From assembly GCA_027532775.1 (NCBI GenBank), contig JAPZTO010000003.1, forward strand, positions 832,693 through 896,692: DNA of 64,000 bases. The letters run 5' to 3'. The notes under the pieces are model-generated. The model was not told the DNA's origin. It saw only the letters and a program-made list of their open reading frames with translations, and made no database searches. The translations under genes and the position numbers were made by a program. Source of the stretch: Beijerinckiaceae bacterium. Lineage in GTDB: Bacteria > Pseudomonadota > Alphaproteobacteria > Rhizobiales > Beijerinckiaceae. Position 1 is the first letter of the stretch, and every line of letters starts with the position of its first letter. This document shows positions 53,144 to 61,618 of the stretch, one piece after another.

Positions 53144-53519
53144 GCTCGAACAGTTTCCTCTCGTACGCCAGAAGCTGCTTAGCTTCCTTGAGGGCTTTAT
53201 AGAACTCGCCGTTTAAAATATGGTTGTGAATGGCCATCAGGATATTGGTAGAACTTGGGACAGCTTTCTGGAAGTCTGTAACAAACTTATTATATAGACC
53301 GATGTTCTCAGATACTTTGCCGTCAATATACATCAATTGTATTGTAAGGTAGATCAGCTTGGCGGGGCTATCGGCCGATTTGGGGCTCAGGATGTCCTTT
53401 TCCCGCAGGATCGGCGCGTTGCCTTCGATGATCAGGCTGGTGCGTTGATCGCAGTTCCTGACAACCGCGGTCCCGATGATGATGCGTTCGTTGGGCTTGA
53501 GCTCAACTTTCAGGGCCAC
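53079..53519 (-). CDS. flbT: Flagellin mRNA regulator FlbT
   Basis: A 146-residue FlbT (PF07378). LKVELKPNERIIIGTAVVRNCDQRTSLIIEGNAPILREKDIL is the signature, followed by AKLIYLTIQLMYID. FlbT binds flagellin mRNA leaders and lowers their translation in Caulobacter. A GTG start at 53519 follows AAGGAGG. The middle is unusually AT-rich: 46 of 120 bases (53221-53340) are G or C, with 19 of 60 in the second half, far below its neighbours. Probably co-transcribed with flaF. Confidence 0.93.
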   Translation of the reverse strand: MALKVELKPNERIIIGTAVVRNCDQRTSLIIEGNAPILREKDILSPKSADSPAKLIYLTIQLMYIDGKVSENIGLYNKFVTDFQKAVPSSTNILMAIHNHILNGEFYKALKEAKQLLAYERKLFEHAARNSSVQQDTDSCPQPARA

Positions 53520-53628
53520 GTTCGGCCTCCTTCTTGTCAGAGGAGTTCACCATAGGGGTGTAAACAACTCGTTGCGCACCTCTGGACAATTCCTGACTCG
53601 CCCGACGAATGCAACCAAAAGTAGTAGA

Positions 53629-53643
53629 GCCGGCAGGGCCGGC
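53629..53643 (-). terminator. Weak hairpin after the sugar operon
   Basis: On the minus strand GCCGGC pairs with GCCGGC across a 3-nt loop, followed by TCTACTACTTTT. It lies just past the CmcI-like stop and ahead of flbT; the stem is short, so it may leak into flbT. Confidence 0.4.
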
Positions 53644-53665
53644 CCGAAACCGCTCTTCTCGCCGC

Positions 53666-54445
53666 TCACCCCACCCGCTTGAGGAAGCCCTGCGCGGCGA
53701 CAGTCACCATGAGGCGGCCCTCGATCGACTTGTCGGTCACGAATTCCGGATGCTTCTCAAGGTATTCGCGCATCGCCGTCATCGGGTTGTCGCCGGGCGA
53801 CCAGGGCCGGTCCGGGAAGAGATCGGCCGGCATGTCCTCGACGAACGAGTCGAAAACGACGCAATAGCTGCCCTTCGAGACCATCGGGGCATAAGCCTCG
53901 AGCTCGGCGAGCACATGGGCATGGGTATGCATGGAATCGAGGAAGACCATGATGGTCTTGTGGCCGGCAGCGGCGGCCTTGACGGCGGCGACGGTCTCGG
54001 CTGAGATGCTGGACCCCTCGACAAGATGAAGCATCGGCCGGAGCGGGTGGGCATCCAGCGCGGCGCGGTTATGCGGGCGGATGTCGATATCGATGCCGAT
54101 GACCTTGCGCTTCGTCTGGCGCGGATCCAGCGTCGTGCCAGCGGCCATGGCGTCGCAGTAGTCGAGCATCGCGAGGATGCTGGCGCTGAGGATCAGCGAA
54201 CCGCCATGGGCAATGCCGGTCTCGATCACGAGGTCCGGCTTGACCTGCCAGATCAGCTCCTGCACGGCCCACATATCCTGCGGATACTGGATGATCGGGC
54301 GGCCCAGCCAGTCGAAATTATAGACGTATTTCTTCCGCATCGAGGCTTCGAGCCAGGCCTGCGAGAGCTGCCGGAACGCGGTATCGCCCTGATAGGCTTC
54401 GAGGCGCGCCAGGCGTTCTTCGGCGAATTGTTTGACGGGGTCCAT
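53666..54445 (-). CDS. CmcI/rhamnosyl O-methyltransferase-like SAM enzyme
   Basis: A 259-residue protein of the cephalosporin hydroxylase (CmcI) family, which has a SAM-methyltransferase fold. VIETGIAHGGSLILSASIL is the SAM-binding loop, KRKVIGIDIDIRPHNRAAL the acidic second strand, IMVFLDSMHTHAHVLAELEAY the metal-binding D..H region, and YCVVFDSFVEDMP the last Asp. Members often O-methylate deoxysugars. Last gene of the minus-strand operon at 53666-61343, so probably a late sugar-decoration step. Confidence 0.82.
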   Translation of the reverse strand: MDPVKQFAEERLARLEAYQGDTAFRQLSQAWLEASMRKKYVYNFDWLGRPIIQYPQDMWAVQELIWQVKPDLVIETGIAHGGSLILSASILAMLDYCDAMAAGTTLDPRQTKRKVIGIDIDIRPHNRAALDAHPLRPMLHLVEGSSISAETVAAVKAAAAGHKTIMVFLDSMHTHAHVLAELEAYAPMVSKGSYCVVFDSFVEDMPADLFPDRPWSPGDNPMTAMREYLEKHPEFVTDKSIEGRLMVTVAAQGFLKRVG

Positions 54446-54455
54446 GGTGCCTCCC

Positions 54456-55292
54456 TCAGGCGGATGCGATGGCCGGGGTCGAAGCCCGGGCGACGGGGGT
54501 GAAAATGCTTCGGACAGCGGCGCGCGGATCGGCGCCGAATTCGGTGCGGATCCGGGTGATGTCGATGGGCGGGAAGAGGATCCTCGGCGCGCCGGCTTCC
54601 ACGGTCACGCGCGCGCCGGTGGCGGCGGTGATTGCCTCGAGCCATTCGGCATGGCTGGTGCGGATGCCGCTGGCGAGGTTGTAGATGCCGGTCGCCGGCC
54701 CCCGCGCCATCCGCACGAGCAGCGGTACGACATCGTCGATATGGATGTAATCCTTGGCGGAATCGAGCGCGCTGCGCAGGTGGATATGGCCGGTCGAAGC
54801 CTCGCGCAGCAGCGAGGGGATGAAATTCTCCGAATCAGCATCCTCGCCGCCGACGACATTGGAGAGCCGCGCGACGCAGGCCCGGCCGCGGCTGCCATGC
54901 AGGCAGAGGCTCTCGCCCATCAGCTTGGAGAGATTGTAGAGATCGGAGCCCGAATGCGGGTTCACGCCGAGCGGAATGTCCTCGCGTGCGGGCCGGTCGT
55001 CGTCGGCAGCACCGCCATAGACACGCGTCGAGGAGAGATAGACGAGGCGCTCGAAACGGGTTTCCGCCAGCAGCCGGCGCAGGAGACTGACATGCGCTTC
55101 CACCGTTTCCAGCGGGCGCGAGCGGAAATCGGCCGTCACGCCGATGCAATAGATGACCGTACCGAGATCTTCGTGCCAGATCCCCTCGTCGCCCCGGGCC
55201 GGTGCAAAAACTTCCTCGCCAGCCGCGCGCAGCCAGGCGACGAGACGCCGCCCGATGGTTCCGCTGGCTCCGAGGATGGTGAAACGGGTCAT
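54456..55292 (-). CDS. NAD-dependent epimerase/dehydratase (sugar reductase)
   Basis: A 278-residue short-chain extended-type enzyme. TILGASGTIGRRLVAWL is the NAD(P)-binding loop with GxxGxxG; VYLSSTRVYGG and SDLYNLSKLMGESL supply the Ser-Tyr-x3-Lys catalytic set (LYNLSK). It is shorter than typical 4,6-dehydratases (about 350), which favours a 4-ketoreductase acting late in deoxysugar synthesis. It overlaps the acyltransferase gene by 4 nt and ends 10 bp before the CmcI-like gene. Confidence 0.82.
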   Translation of the reverse strand: MTRFTILGASGTIGRRLVAWLRAAGEEVFAPARGDEGIWHEDLGTVIYCIGVTADFRSRPLETVEAHVSLLRRLLAETRFERLVYLSSTRVYGGAADDDRPAREDIPLGVNPHSGSDLYNLSKLMGESLCLHGSRGRACVARLSNVVGGEDADSENFIPSLLREASTGHIHLRSALDSAKDYIHIDDVVPLLVRMARGPATGIYNLASGIRTSHAEWLEAITAATGARVTVEAGAPRILFPPIDITRIRTEFGADPRAAVRSIFTPVARASTPAIASA

Positions 55293-55777
55293 GTGCGCTT
55301 CCCGATGGCGCGGGCCGGGTTGCCGGCATAGACGGTATAGGCCTCGAGCTCGCCCTTGACGAGCGTGCCGGCGGCCACGACGCAGCCACGCCGCAGGATC
55401 GCGCCGTCGAGCAAGACGCAATTCGCGCCAATCCAGACATCATCCTCGATGACGATGCCGCCCTTGCCGGGCAGGAAACCCTGCTCGCGGATCAGCCGCG
55501 AGGCGTCCTTGTAGGCATGGTTGACCGGCGCGAACGTGCAGTTCGCCGCGATCGCGACGGAATTGCCGATGCGGATGCCCTGGCCCGTGTAAAGCACGCA
55601 GCCGGAATTGAGGTAGACATGCTCGCCGATGACGAGATCGCCGGAGCCGCCCACCGGCTTGATCTTGACGAAGCTGTCGACCATCGAATGGGCCCCGATC
55701 TCGATCCGGGTGCCGCGGGTCGAATCCTCGATATCCGCCAGCTTCGAGATGCGCGCGGTCGGGTGGATGGTGATCAT
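55289..55777 (-). CDS. Left-handed beta-helix acyltransferase
   Basis: A 162-residue hexapeptide-repeat protein: IHPTARISKLADIEDSTRGTRIEIGAHSMVDSFVKIKP and GEHVYLNSGCVLYTGQGIRIGNSVAIAANCTFAPVNH show repeated [LIV]-G-x4 units. The His in FAPVNHAY is the likely catalytic residue, and GIVIEDDVWIGANCVLLDGAILRRGCVVAAGTLV is the nodulation-protein-L/maltose-acetyltransferase type tail. It probably acetylates or formylates the sugar made by this operon. Overlaps both neighbours by 4 nt. Confidence 0.87.
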   Translation of the reverse strand: MITIHPTARISKLADIEDSTRGTRIEIGAHSMVDSFVKIKPVGGSGDLVIGEHVYLNSGCVLYTGQGIRIGNSVAIAANCTFAPVNHAYKDASRLIREQGFLPGKGGIVIEDDVWIGANCVLLDGAILRRGCVVAAGTLVKGELEAYTVYAGNPARAIGKRT

Positions 55778-57000
55778 GTCACCTCCAGCCTTGGCACGGC
55801 GACGACGAACTTGCCGCCCCATTCGCGGATGCCGGCCAGTTGTTCCATCACCTCCTGCCGGATGTTCCAGGGCAGGATCAGCACGAGATCGGGCCTGTCG
55901 TTCCAGAGATGCGCCTCGTCGACGATGGGCACGCGGCTGCCGGGCATGAACTTGCCCTGTTTCGCGGCGGCACGGTCGACGACATAGGGCACGAGATCGG
56001 GCCGGATGCCGGCGAAATTCATCAGGGTGTTGCCCTTGGCGGCCGCACCATAGGCCCCGACGCGCAGGCCCTTGCGCTTCGCCTCGATCAGGAAGGCGAC
56101 GATGCCGTCCTTCACGGCCTCGGCCTGTTTCTGGAAGGTGGCGTAATAGTCGACCCGCTTCATGCCAGCCGCTTCCTCGCGCGCCAGCATAGCACCGACC
56201 GCCGGGCTGACAGGCCGCGTGCCGGTATCGTTGCGCTGGGCGAAAACGCGCAGGCTGCCGCCATGGGTGGGGATTTCCTCGACATCGAAGACACCAAGCC
56301 CGTTCGAAGCGAAGATGCGGGCGACGGCGGTCAGCGAGAGATAGGAATAATGCTCGTGATAGGCCGTATCGAACTGGTTCAGCGCGACCATGTTGAGCAG
56401 ATGCGGGAATTCGAAGGTCGAGACGCCCGACGGCTTGAGCAGCTTCGCGAAGCCGCCGGCGAAATCATTGATATCCGGCACATGGGCCAGCACGTTGTTC
56501 GCGGCCGTGAGATCGGCGGCGCGGCCCTCGCGGGCGAGCCGTTCGCCGAGGGCGACGCCAAAGAATTCCTCGACGATGTCGATGCCCTTGGCGCGGGCGG
56601 CATCGGCGGTCGAACGCGTCGGCTCGATGCCGTAGCAGGGAATGCCGGCGGCTTTCACATATTGCAGGAGATAGCCATCATTCGCGGCAATCTCGACAAC
56701 ACAGCTCGCCGCGCCGAGTCCGAGGCGCTGACGCATGGACGTGACATAGGCTTCCGAATGTTTCAGCCAGCTTGTCGAGGTCGAGCTGAAATAGGCGTAT
56801 TCCTCGGTAAACAGGGCCTCGCGGCCGGCATAATCCTCGGTCTGGACCAGCCAGCAGCTATCGCAGGCCATCACGCGGAGCGGAAACCAGGTTTCCGGCG
56901 CCTGCAGCTGTGCGGCCGTGAGATAGGCATTCGAGGGCGGCGAGGCCCCGAGATCAAGAAAGGTGTGGCGGAGCGGCGCGCCGCAATGCCGGCATTTCAC
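55774..57000 (-). CDS. Sugar C-methyltransferase (TylCIII/NovU-type)
   Basis: A 408-residue SAM enzyme with the three-part layout of deoxysugar C-3 methyltransferases. An N-terminal zinc-binding domain has CRHCGAPL and CDSCWL; a central Methyltransf_13-type SAM domain has VVEIAANDGYLLQYVKAAGIPCYGIEPT; and a C-terminal domain has GAYGAAAKGNTLMNFAGI and LILPWNIRQEVMEQL. NovU and TylCIII use a dTDP-4-keto-6-deoxyhexose; here the neighbours imply a CDP-4-keto-6-deoxyhexose. Overlaps flanking genes by 4 nt. Confidence 0.88.
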   Translation of the reverse strand: MKCRHCGAPLRHTFLDLGASPPSNAYLTAAQLQAPETWFPLRVMACDSCWLVQTEDYAGREALFTEEYAYFSSTSTSWLKHSEAYVTSMRQRLGLGAASCVVEIAANDGYLLQYVKAAGIPCYGIEPTRSTADAARAKGIDIVEEFFGVALGERLAREGRAADLTAANNVLAHVPDINDFAGGFAKLLKPSGVSTFEFPHLLNMVALNQFDTAYHEHYSYLSLTAVARIFASNGLGVFDVEEIPTHGGSLRVFAQRNDTGTRPVSPAVGAMLAREEAAGMKRVDYYATFQKQAEAVKDGIVAFLIEAKRKGLRVGAYGAAAKGNTLMNFAGIRPDLVPYVVDRAAAKQGKFMPGSRVPIVDEAHLWNDRPDLVLILPWNIRQEVMEQLAGIREWGGKFVVAVPRLEVT

Positions 57001-57557
57001 AGGGCAACTCCCTTGAAGCTGTCATCAATCATCGGATGGCCGCGATCCCGATCGGACATCACGGAAACCGGCAGCGGCCAGGCGATCCCGAAAGCGGGGT
57101 CGAAAGCGTTGACTGCGCCCTCGGCTGCGGGGGCATAGGCGCGGGAATGGCAATAGAGGATTTCGACATCCGGCGAGAGCGCCTGGAATCCATGGGCGCA
57201 GCCTTCCGGGATGAGCAGGGCGCGGCCATTCTCCGCCGAGAGGATCTCGGCATGCCAGTGCAGATAGTGCGGGGAAGCCGGGCGCAGGTCGAGCGCCACA
57301 TCCCAGATCTCGCCGCTGAGGCAGGTGACCAGCTTCATCTCGGCATGTGGCGCGTACTGGAAATGCATGCCACGGATCGTGCCCTGCGCAGCCGAATAGG
57401 TGTGGTTGATCTGGGCAATCGGCGTGTTCCAGCCGGCTTCGCGCAGCGTCTCGGCGCAGAAGATGCGGGCGAGGAAGCCACGTGGATCGCCCAGCCTCGT
57501 TCGGTCGACCCGGATCAGCCCGTCCAAAGGCAACGGATGGAGCGCGAGGCGGCTCAT
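56997..57557 (-). CDS. RmlC-like 3,5-epimerase of 4-keto-deoxysugars
   Basis: A 186-residue cupin of the dTDP-4-dehydrorhamnose 3,5-epimerase family. GTIRGMHFQYAPHAEMKLVTCLSGEIWDVALDLR contains the catalytic His (RGMHFQ) and the substrate Lys, and LIPEGCAHGFQALSPDVEILYCHSRAYAP includes the PxGxAHGF signature and the Tyr. The usual Glu after the Tyr is replaced in AEGAVNAF. In this operon the substrate should be CDP-4-keto-6-deoxyglucose or its methylated form, not the dTDP sugar. Confidence 0.86.
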   Translation of the reverse strand: MSRLALHPLPLDGLIRVDRTRLGDPRGFLARIFCAETLREAGWNTPIAQINHTYSAAQGTIRGMHFQYAPHAEMKLVTCLSGEIWDVALDLRPASPHYLHWHAEILSAENGRALLIPEGCAHGFQALSPDVEILYCHSRAYAPAAEGAVNAFDPAFGIAWPLPVSVMSDRDRGHPMIDDSFKGVAL

Positions 57558-58618
57558 GCGGCCTCCGCAAAGGCGCGGAGATCGGCATCGCAGAGCGCAG
57601 CTGCGGATTGGCCGTCCGCCTCGGCGCGATACCACGCCATGGTGAGGGCGATGCTTTCGGCAATGTCCCAGCGCGGCCGGATGCCAAGCTGCGTCCGCGC
57701 GCGGGCGGTTTCCAGCGCCAGCCAGCCGGCTTCATGCGGGCCGGCAGTGCCATCGCCATAGCGCACGGCGGCTTGCGGGAAATGGCGGCGCGCCTGCTCG
57801 ATCACATCGCGGACGGTGGCCGCCTCATGGGTATGCGGCCCGATATTGTAGGCGCCCGCCAGGGTCGGCTCGACCCAGAGCCGTTCCGCAAGGACGAGAT
57901 AGGCATTGACCGGTTCGAGAACGTGCTGCCAGGGGCGGATCGATTGCGGACGACGGATCTCCAGTGTCCCGCCCGAAAGCCAGGCGCGCACGGCATCGGG
58001 GATCAACCTGTCCTCCGACCAGTCGCCGCCGCCGATGACATTGCCGGCCCGGGCGGAGGCGATGGCCATGCCCTCGGCGCGGAGGAAGGAATCGCGGTAG
58101 CTGGCGATCACGATCTCGCTTGCGCCCTTGCTGGCGCTGTAGGGATCATAGCCGCCGAGCGCGTCCTCCTCGCGGTAGGGGTAGGGATGCTCGAGGTTGT
58201 GATAGACCTTGTCGGTCGTCACCATCACGGCCACGCGGCAGCCGGCGAGGCCGCGCAAAGCCTCCAGCAAGTGCACGGTGCCCATCACATTGGTGGCGAA
58301 GGTCTCGACCGGCTCGCGGTAGCTGGCACGGACCAGCGGCTGCGCGGCCATGTGCAGCACGATTTCCGGCCGGGCGGACCGGATGCGACCGGCAAAGGCC
58401 TCGCGGTCACGGATGTCGATGAGATGGCTGTCGACCTGCCGTGCGAGATCGAGCTTGCCGAACAGGTCCGGCCGGGTATTCGGCGCGAGGGCGATGCCGG
58501 TCACATCGGCGCCCATCCGGGCCAGCCACAGGGCAGCCCAGCCTCCCTTGAAGCCGGTATGGCCGGTGAGCAGAACGCGCTTGCCGCGCCAGAATTCTGG
58601 CGAGGCCGTGGCTACCAT
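57554..58618 (-). CDS. rfbG: CDP-glucose 4,6-dehydratase
   Basis: A 354-residue extended SDR enzyme that makes CDP-4-keto-6-deoxyglucose. [18 protein letters not shown] is the RfbG-specific nucleotide-binding opening; [42 protein letters not shown] and [15 protein letters not shown] (Tyr-x3-Lys) are all typical; [18 protein letters not shown] is conserved in CDP-glucose dehydratases. ATG 58618 has GGAAGAC just before it. It overlaps rfbF by 7 nt. Confidence 0.93.
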   Translation of the reverse strand: MVATASPEFWRGKRVLLTGHTGFKGGWAALWLARMGADVTGIALAPNTRPDLFGKLDLARQVDSHLIDIRDREAFAGRIRSARPEIVLHMAAQPLVRASYREPVETFATNVMGTVHLLEALRGLAGCRVAVMVTTDKVYHNLEHPYPYREEDALGGYDPYSASKGASEIVIASYRDSFLRAEGMAIASARAGNVIGGGDWSEDRLIPDAVRAWLSGGTLEIRRPQSIRPWQHVLEPVNAYLVLAERLWVEPTLAGAYNIGPHTHEAATVRDVIEQARRHFPQAAVRYGDGTAGPHEAGWLALETARARTQLGIRPRWDIAESIALTMAWYRAEADGQSAAALCDADLRAFAEAA

Positions 58619-59382
58619 GTCTTCCACGGCGCCTTGCCCGAGGCCCAGAGATCCTCGAGAAGGTTCTTCTCGCGCAGGGTGTCCATCGGTTGCCAGAAGC
58701 CTTCATGCTGGAAGGCACGCAGCTGGTCGGAGGCGGCGAGGGCCCGCATCGGTTCGACTTCCCAGCTCATCGAATCGCCCTCGATCAGATCAATCACCCG
58801 GGGCGAGAGCACGAAGAAGCCACCATTGATCCAGCCGCCTTCGCCGCGCGGCTTCTCGATGAAGCCCGTCACCTTCTCGCCGTCGAGGCCGAGCGAACCG
58901 AAGCGGCCGGGCGGCAGAACGGCTGTCACCGTGGCCAGCTTGCCATGCTCGCGGTGGAAAGCGAGGGTCGCGGAGATATCGACACTCGAGACGCCGTCAC
59001 CATAGGTGAAGCAGAAGGCCTCTTCGTCGCGGAGGTAGCGGCCGACCCGGCGGAGGCGGCCGCCGGTCATCGTGTCCTCGCCGGTATCGACCAGCGTGAC
59101 GCGCCAGGGTTCGGCCTGCTCGCGATGCACTTCCATCCGGTTCTTCGACATGTCGAACGTCACGTCCGACATGTGCAGGAAGTAGTTCTGGAAGTATTCC
59201 TTGATCAGGTAGCCCTTGTACCCGCAGCAGATCACGAACTCGTTCACATTGTGGGACGAGTACATCTTCATGATGTGCCAGAGAATCGGCTTGCCGCCGA
59301 TCTCGATCATCGGCTTGGGCCGCAGATGCGTCTCTTCCGAGATGCGGGTGCCGAGGCCGCCCGCCAGGATCACAGCTTTCAT
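58612..59382 (-). CDS. rfbF: Glucose-1-phosphate cytidylyltransferase
   Basis: A 256-residue nucleotidyltransferase forming CDP-glucose from CTP and glucose-1-phosphate. [18 protein letters not shown] and [22 protein letters not shown] are near-diagnostic for Rfb[17 protein letters not shown] and [11 protein letters not shown] follow. It overlaps the GT41 gene stop by 4 nt and the rfbG start by 7 nt, committing the operon to a CDP-sugar rather than a dTDP- or GDP-sugar route. Confidence 0.94.
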   Translation of the reverse strand: MKAVILAGGLGTRISEETHLRPKPMIEIGGKPILWHIMKMYSSHNVNEFVICCGYKGYLIKEYFQNYFLHMSDVTFDMSKNRMEVHREQAEPWRVTLVDTGEDTMTGGRLRRVGRYLRDEEAFCFTYGDGVSSVDISATLAFHREHGKLATVTAVLPPGRFGSLGLDGEKVTGFIEKPRGEGGWINGGFFVLSPRVIDLIEGDSMSWEVEPMRALAASDQLRAFQHEGFWQPMDTLREKNLLEDLWASGKAPWKTW

Positions 59383-61343
59383 GCGCGCTCCTCGTTATAG
59401 CGGCGGACCATTTCGAGAAAGCCGTTCTCGAGGCTGCGGGCGCGGGCCTTGAAGTCGAAGAACGGGCTCTCGTTCATCCGGTCACGCAGGGTCGAGCGGA
59501 TTTCGGCCAGGGCCGGAATATCCGAGGCGAGCCCAACCGCGAGATCGACGAACTGCTCCTCGGTATCGGCGACCCAGCCGCCGAGGCCGAGCGGTTCGAG
59601 CACCATGTCGCTCAGGCGGCCGACCGAGATGCGGTCGCGCTTGGAAACGACGGGCACGCCGGAGAACAGCGCCTCGAAGGTCGTGGTGCCGGCATTGTGC
59701 GGCCAGCAATCGAGCGCGATGTCGAATTCCTTGTAGCCGTTCCAGTGCTCGGGCGTGCTGACCAGATCAACACGGGACCGGTCATAGCCGAGCCCCTCGA
59801 GGCGCTGGTAGAAGCGCTCCACCGTATCCGGGTCATCGAAGGTCTTCTGGTCGAAGCGCAGCTTGCTGCCCGGCACGCGTTCAAGGATCTGGCGCCAGAC
59901 CGAGAGAAGCCGGTTGTTCAGGCGGATCATGCGGGTCATGGTGCCGAAGGTGACATAGCCCTTCGACATCGCCGGCGGCGGCACCACGTCGGCGGCGCGA
60001 TGGCGCGGCGGGTTGTAGGCGTAGACCGGGGCCTCGATGTTGAGCACGGTCTCGCTGAAATAGGGGTCCGACCCGGGCGGGCAGAAATTCTGGTCGCCGA
60101 TGAAATAGTCGATCTGGTCAAACCCGGTCGTGTAACCGAAGCCGAGATACGTGGCCTGGATCGGTGCCGGCTTCATCGCGAAGACGGGAAGGCGGTTGCC
60201 GTGGGTGTGGCCGGCAAGGTCGATCAGGATGTCGATATCGTCGGCCTTGATCTGCGCCGCCATTTCCTCGTCGCTCATCTGCACAACATCGACCCATTTG
60301 TCGAAGAACTTCTTGAAGTAAACCGTATGCTCATCCGGTTTTACGACGTTTGCATAGGCGAAGATCTCGAACTTAGACCGGTCATGGTTCCGGAGGATCG
60401 GCTCGATGAAGTAGGACACGACGTGGGTGTAGAAGTCCGGCGATGAATAGCCGATCCGGATCCGGCGATCCTTGATCGGCGCGCGCAACCTGTGCGAATA
60501 CTGCTTCTTGTCCTTGCTCAGCAAGGCGGCGAGGCGCTTGTATTCAAGAATGACCTGTTCCTGCGTCTTCCGGTCATCGTAGTTGATCGTGAAGAGATAG
60601 GCTGTGCCCGTGGCCACGTTGGTCGGGTCGATGGCCTGCGAGCGCTCGTAATAGCTCATCGCCTCCTCGAGTTCGCCGAGGATCACGTGCGAGGTTGCCA
60701 TGGCGTTGAGCGCTTCCTCGCTCTCGCCCTTGGTGATTTCCAGCGCCCGTTCGGCGGCACGCAGGGCCTCGACATAATGCTGCGCATCCTGGTTGGCGGC
60801 GCAGATCATCAGGTAAACGATGGTGTTCTCGGGATCCTGCGCAGCGACCGATTTCAGCATGTCGATCGAGGCATCGAGGTTGTCGCGCTTCAGGCGGCGG
60901 ACATTGGCGAAGTTCATGCGCGCGGTGGTGTGCCGCGAATCACGCTGCATCGCCTGCCAGAAATACCATTCCGCTTCGTCGAGCTTGTTGTCGCGGATCA
61001 GGAGCACGCCCTCGTTGACCATCGCATCCGGGTCTTCCGGCTGGATGTCCAGGGCCATGTCATTGTAGCGCTTGGCCTCGGAGAAATTCTTCTCGGCCAG
61101 CTTGATGTTCGCCAGCGTGGTCAGCGCCGAAAAGTTCTCCGGATTGGCCCGGACGGCGCGCTGGAGCATCTGCTCCGCGAGCTGGATATGGCCGTCCTTC
61201 TTCACCAGAACCGCAAGGTTTCCGAGCACTTCCGACGAGTTGGGGTAGTAGCGGAGAAGCTTCTTGTAGAGCGTCTTGGCCTCTTCCGTCCTGCCGGCAA
61301 GCTGGCTATCGACGGCCTTCGCAAACATCACAACTGGCTTCAT
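59379..61343 (-). CDS. TPR-GT41 O-glycosyltransferase (FlmG/SPINDLY type)
   Basis: A 654-residue protein. Residues 1-250 form about seven tetratricopeptide repeats (for example [45 protein letters not shown]). From about 285 the O-GlcNAc-transferase-like GT-B domain begins: [50 protein letters not shown], then [24 protein letters not shown]. FlmG of Caulobacter has this plan and glycosylates flagellin. Here it heads the CDP-sugar operon and lies directly downstream of flagellin genes. ATG 61343 has GGAG upstream; a TTG at 61367 is possible. Confidence 0.88.
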   Translation of the reverse strand: MKPVVMFAKAVDSQLAGRTEEAKTLYKKLLRYYPNSSEVLGNLAVLVKKDGHIQLAEQMLQRAVRANPENFSALTTLANIKLAEKNFSEAKRYNDMALDIQPEDPDAMVNEGVLLIRDNKLDEAEWYFWQAMQRDSRHTTARMNFANVRRLKRDNLDASIDMLKSVAAQDPENTIVYLMICAANQDAQHYVEALRAAERALEITKGESEEALNAMATSHVILGELEEAMSYYERSQAIDPTNVATGTAYLFTINYDDRKTQEQVILEYKRLAALLSKDKKQYSHRLRAPIKDRRIRIGYSSPDFYTHVVSYFIEPILRNHDRSKFEIFAYANVVKPDEHTVYFKKFFDKWVDVVQMSDEEMAAQIKADDIDILIDLAGHTHGNRLPVFAMKPAPIQATYLGFGYTTGFDQIDYFIGDQNFCPPGSDPYFSETVLNIEAPVYAYNPPRHRAADVVPPPAMSKGYVTFGTMTRMIRLNNRLLSVWRQILERVPGSKLRFDQKTFDDPDTVERFYQRLEGLGYDRSRVDLVSTPEHWNGYKEFDIALDCWPHNAGTTTFEALFSGVPVVSKRDRISVGRLSDMVLEPLGLGGWVADTEEQFVDLAVGLASDIPALAEIRSTLRDRMNESPFFDFKARARSLENGFLEMVRRYNEERA

Positions 61344-61560
61344 CTGGCGCTCCGAAACCTCGAACAAGGTGGGTTTTCGCCGGGCGACGAAAACCGGTTC
61401 AGACCTTTTCCGGCTCCGCGGACGGGGTCATTCCGCCTCGATTTCCGCCACAGGAATGGCCGAACGGGCAGCCGCCGGGCTGGTCTTCCGTTATCGAGGT
61501 GTAAGCGAAGATGGTTAACGATCCTGAAATGGTCGGCGGCTGCTAGGCCTCCGCTCATGA

Positions 61561-61591
61561 AGAAAGGGGCCGGAACGGATCCGGCCCCTTC
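61561..61591 (-). terminator. Intrinsic terminator of the flagellin gene
   Basis: On the minus strand a 10-bp stem AAGGGGCCGG / CCGGCCCCTT (61591-61582 with 61574-61565) is followed by TTCTT. It lies about 30 bp after the flagellin stop, separating it from the glycosylation operon. Confidence 0.85.
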
Positions 61592-61618
61592 GGGCATCTG
61601 CTGGAGCAGGGGAGCGGC

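Noticed and set aside
57554..59382. Interpretation of rfbF-rfbG as an O-antigen 3,6-dideoxyhexose (tyvelose/abequose/paratose) pathway
   Set aside because: The required rfbH dehydrase and the reductase set are absent, and C-methyltransferase and flagellar context point to a different product.
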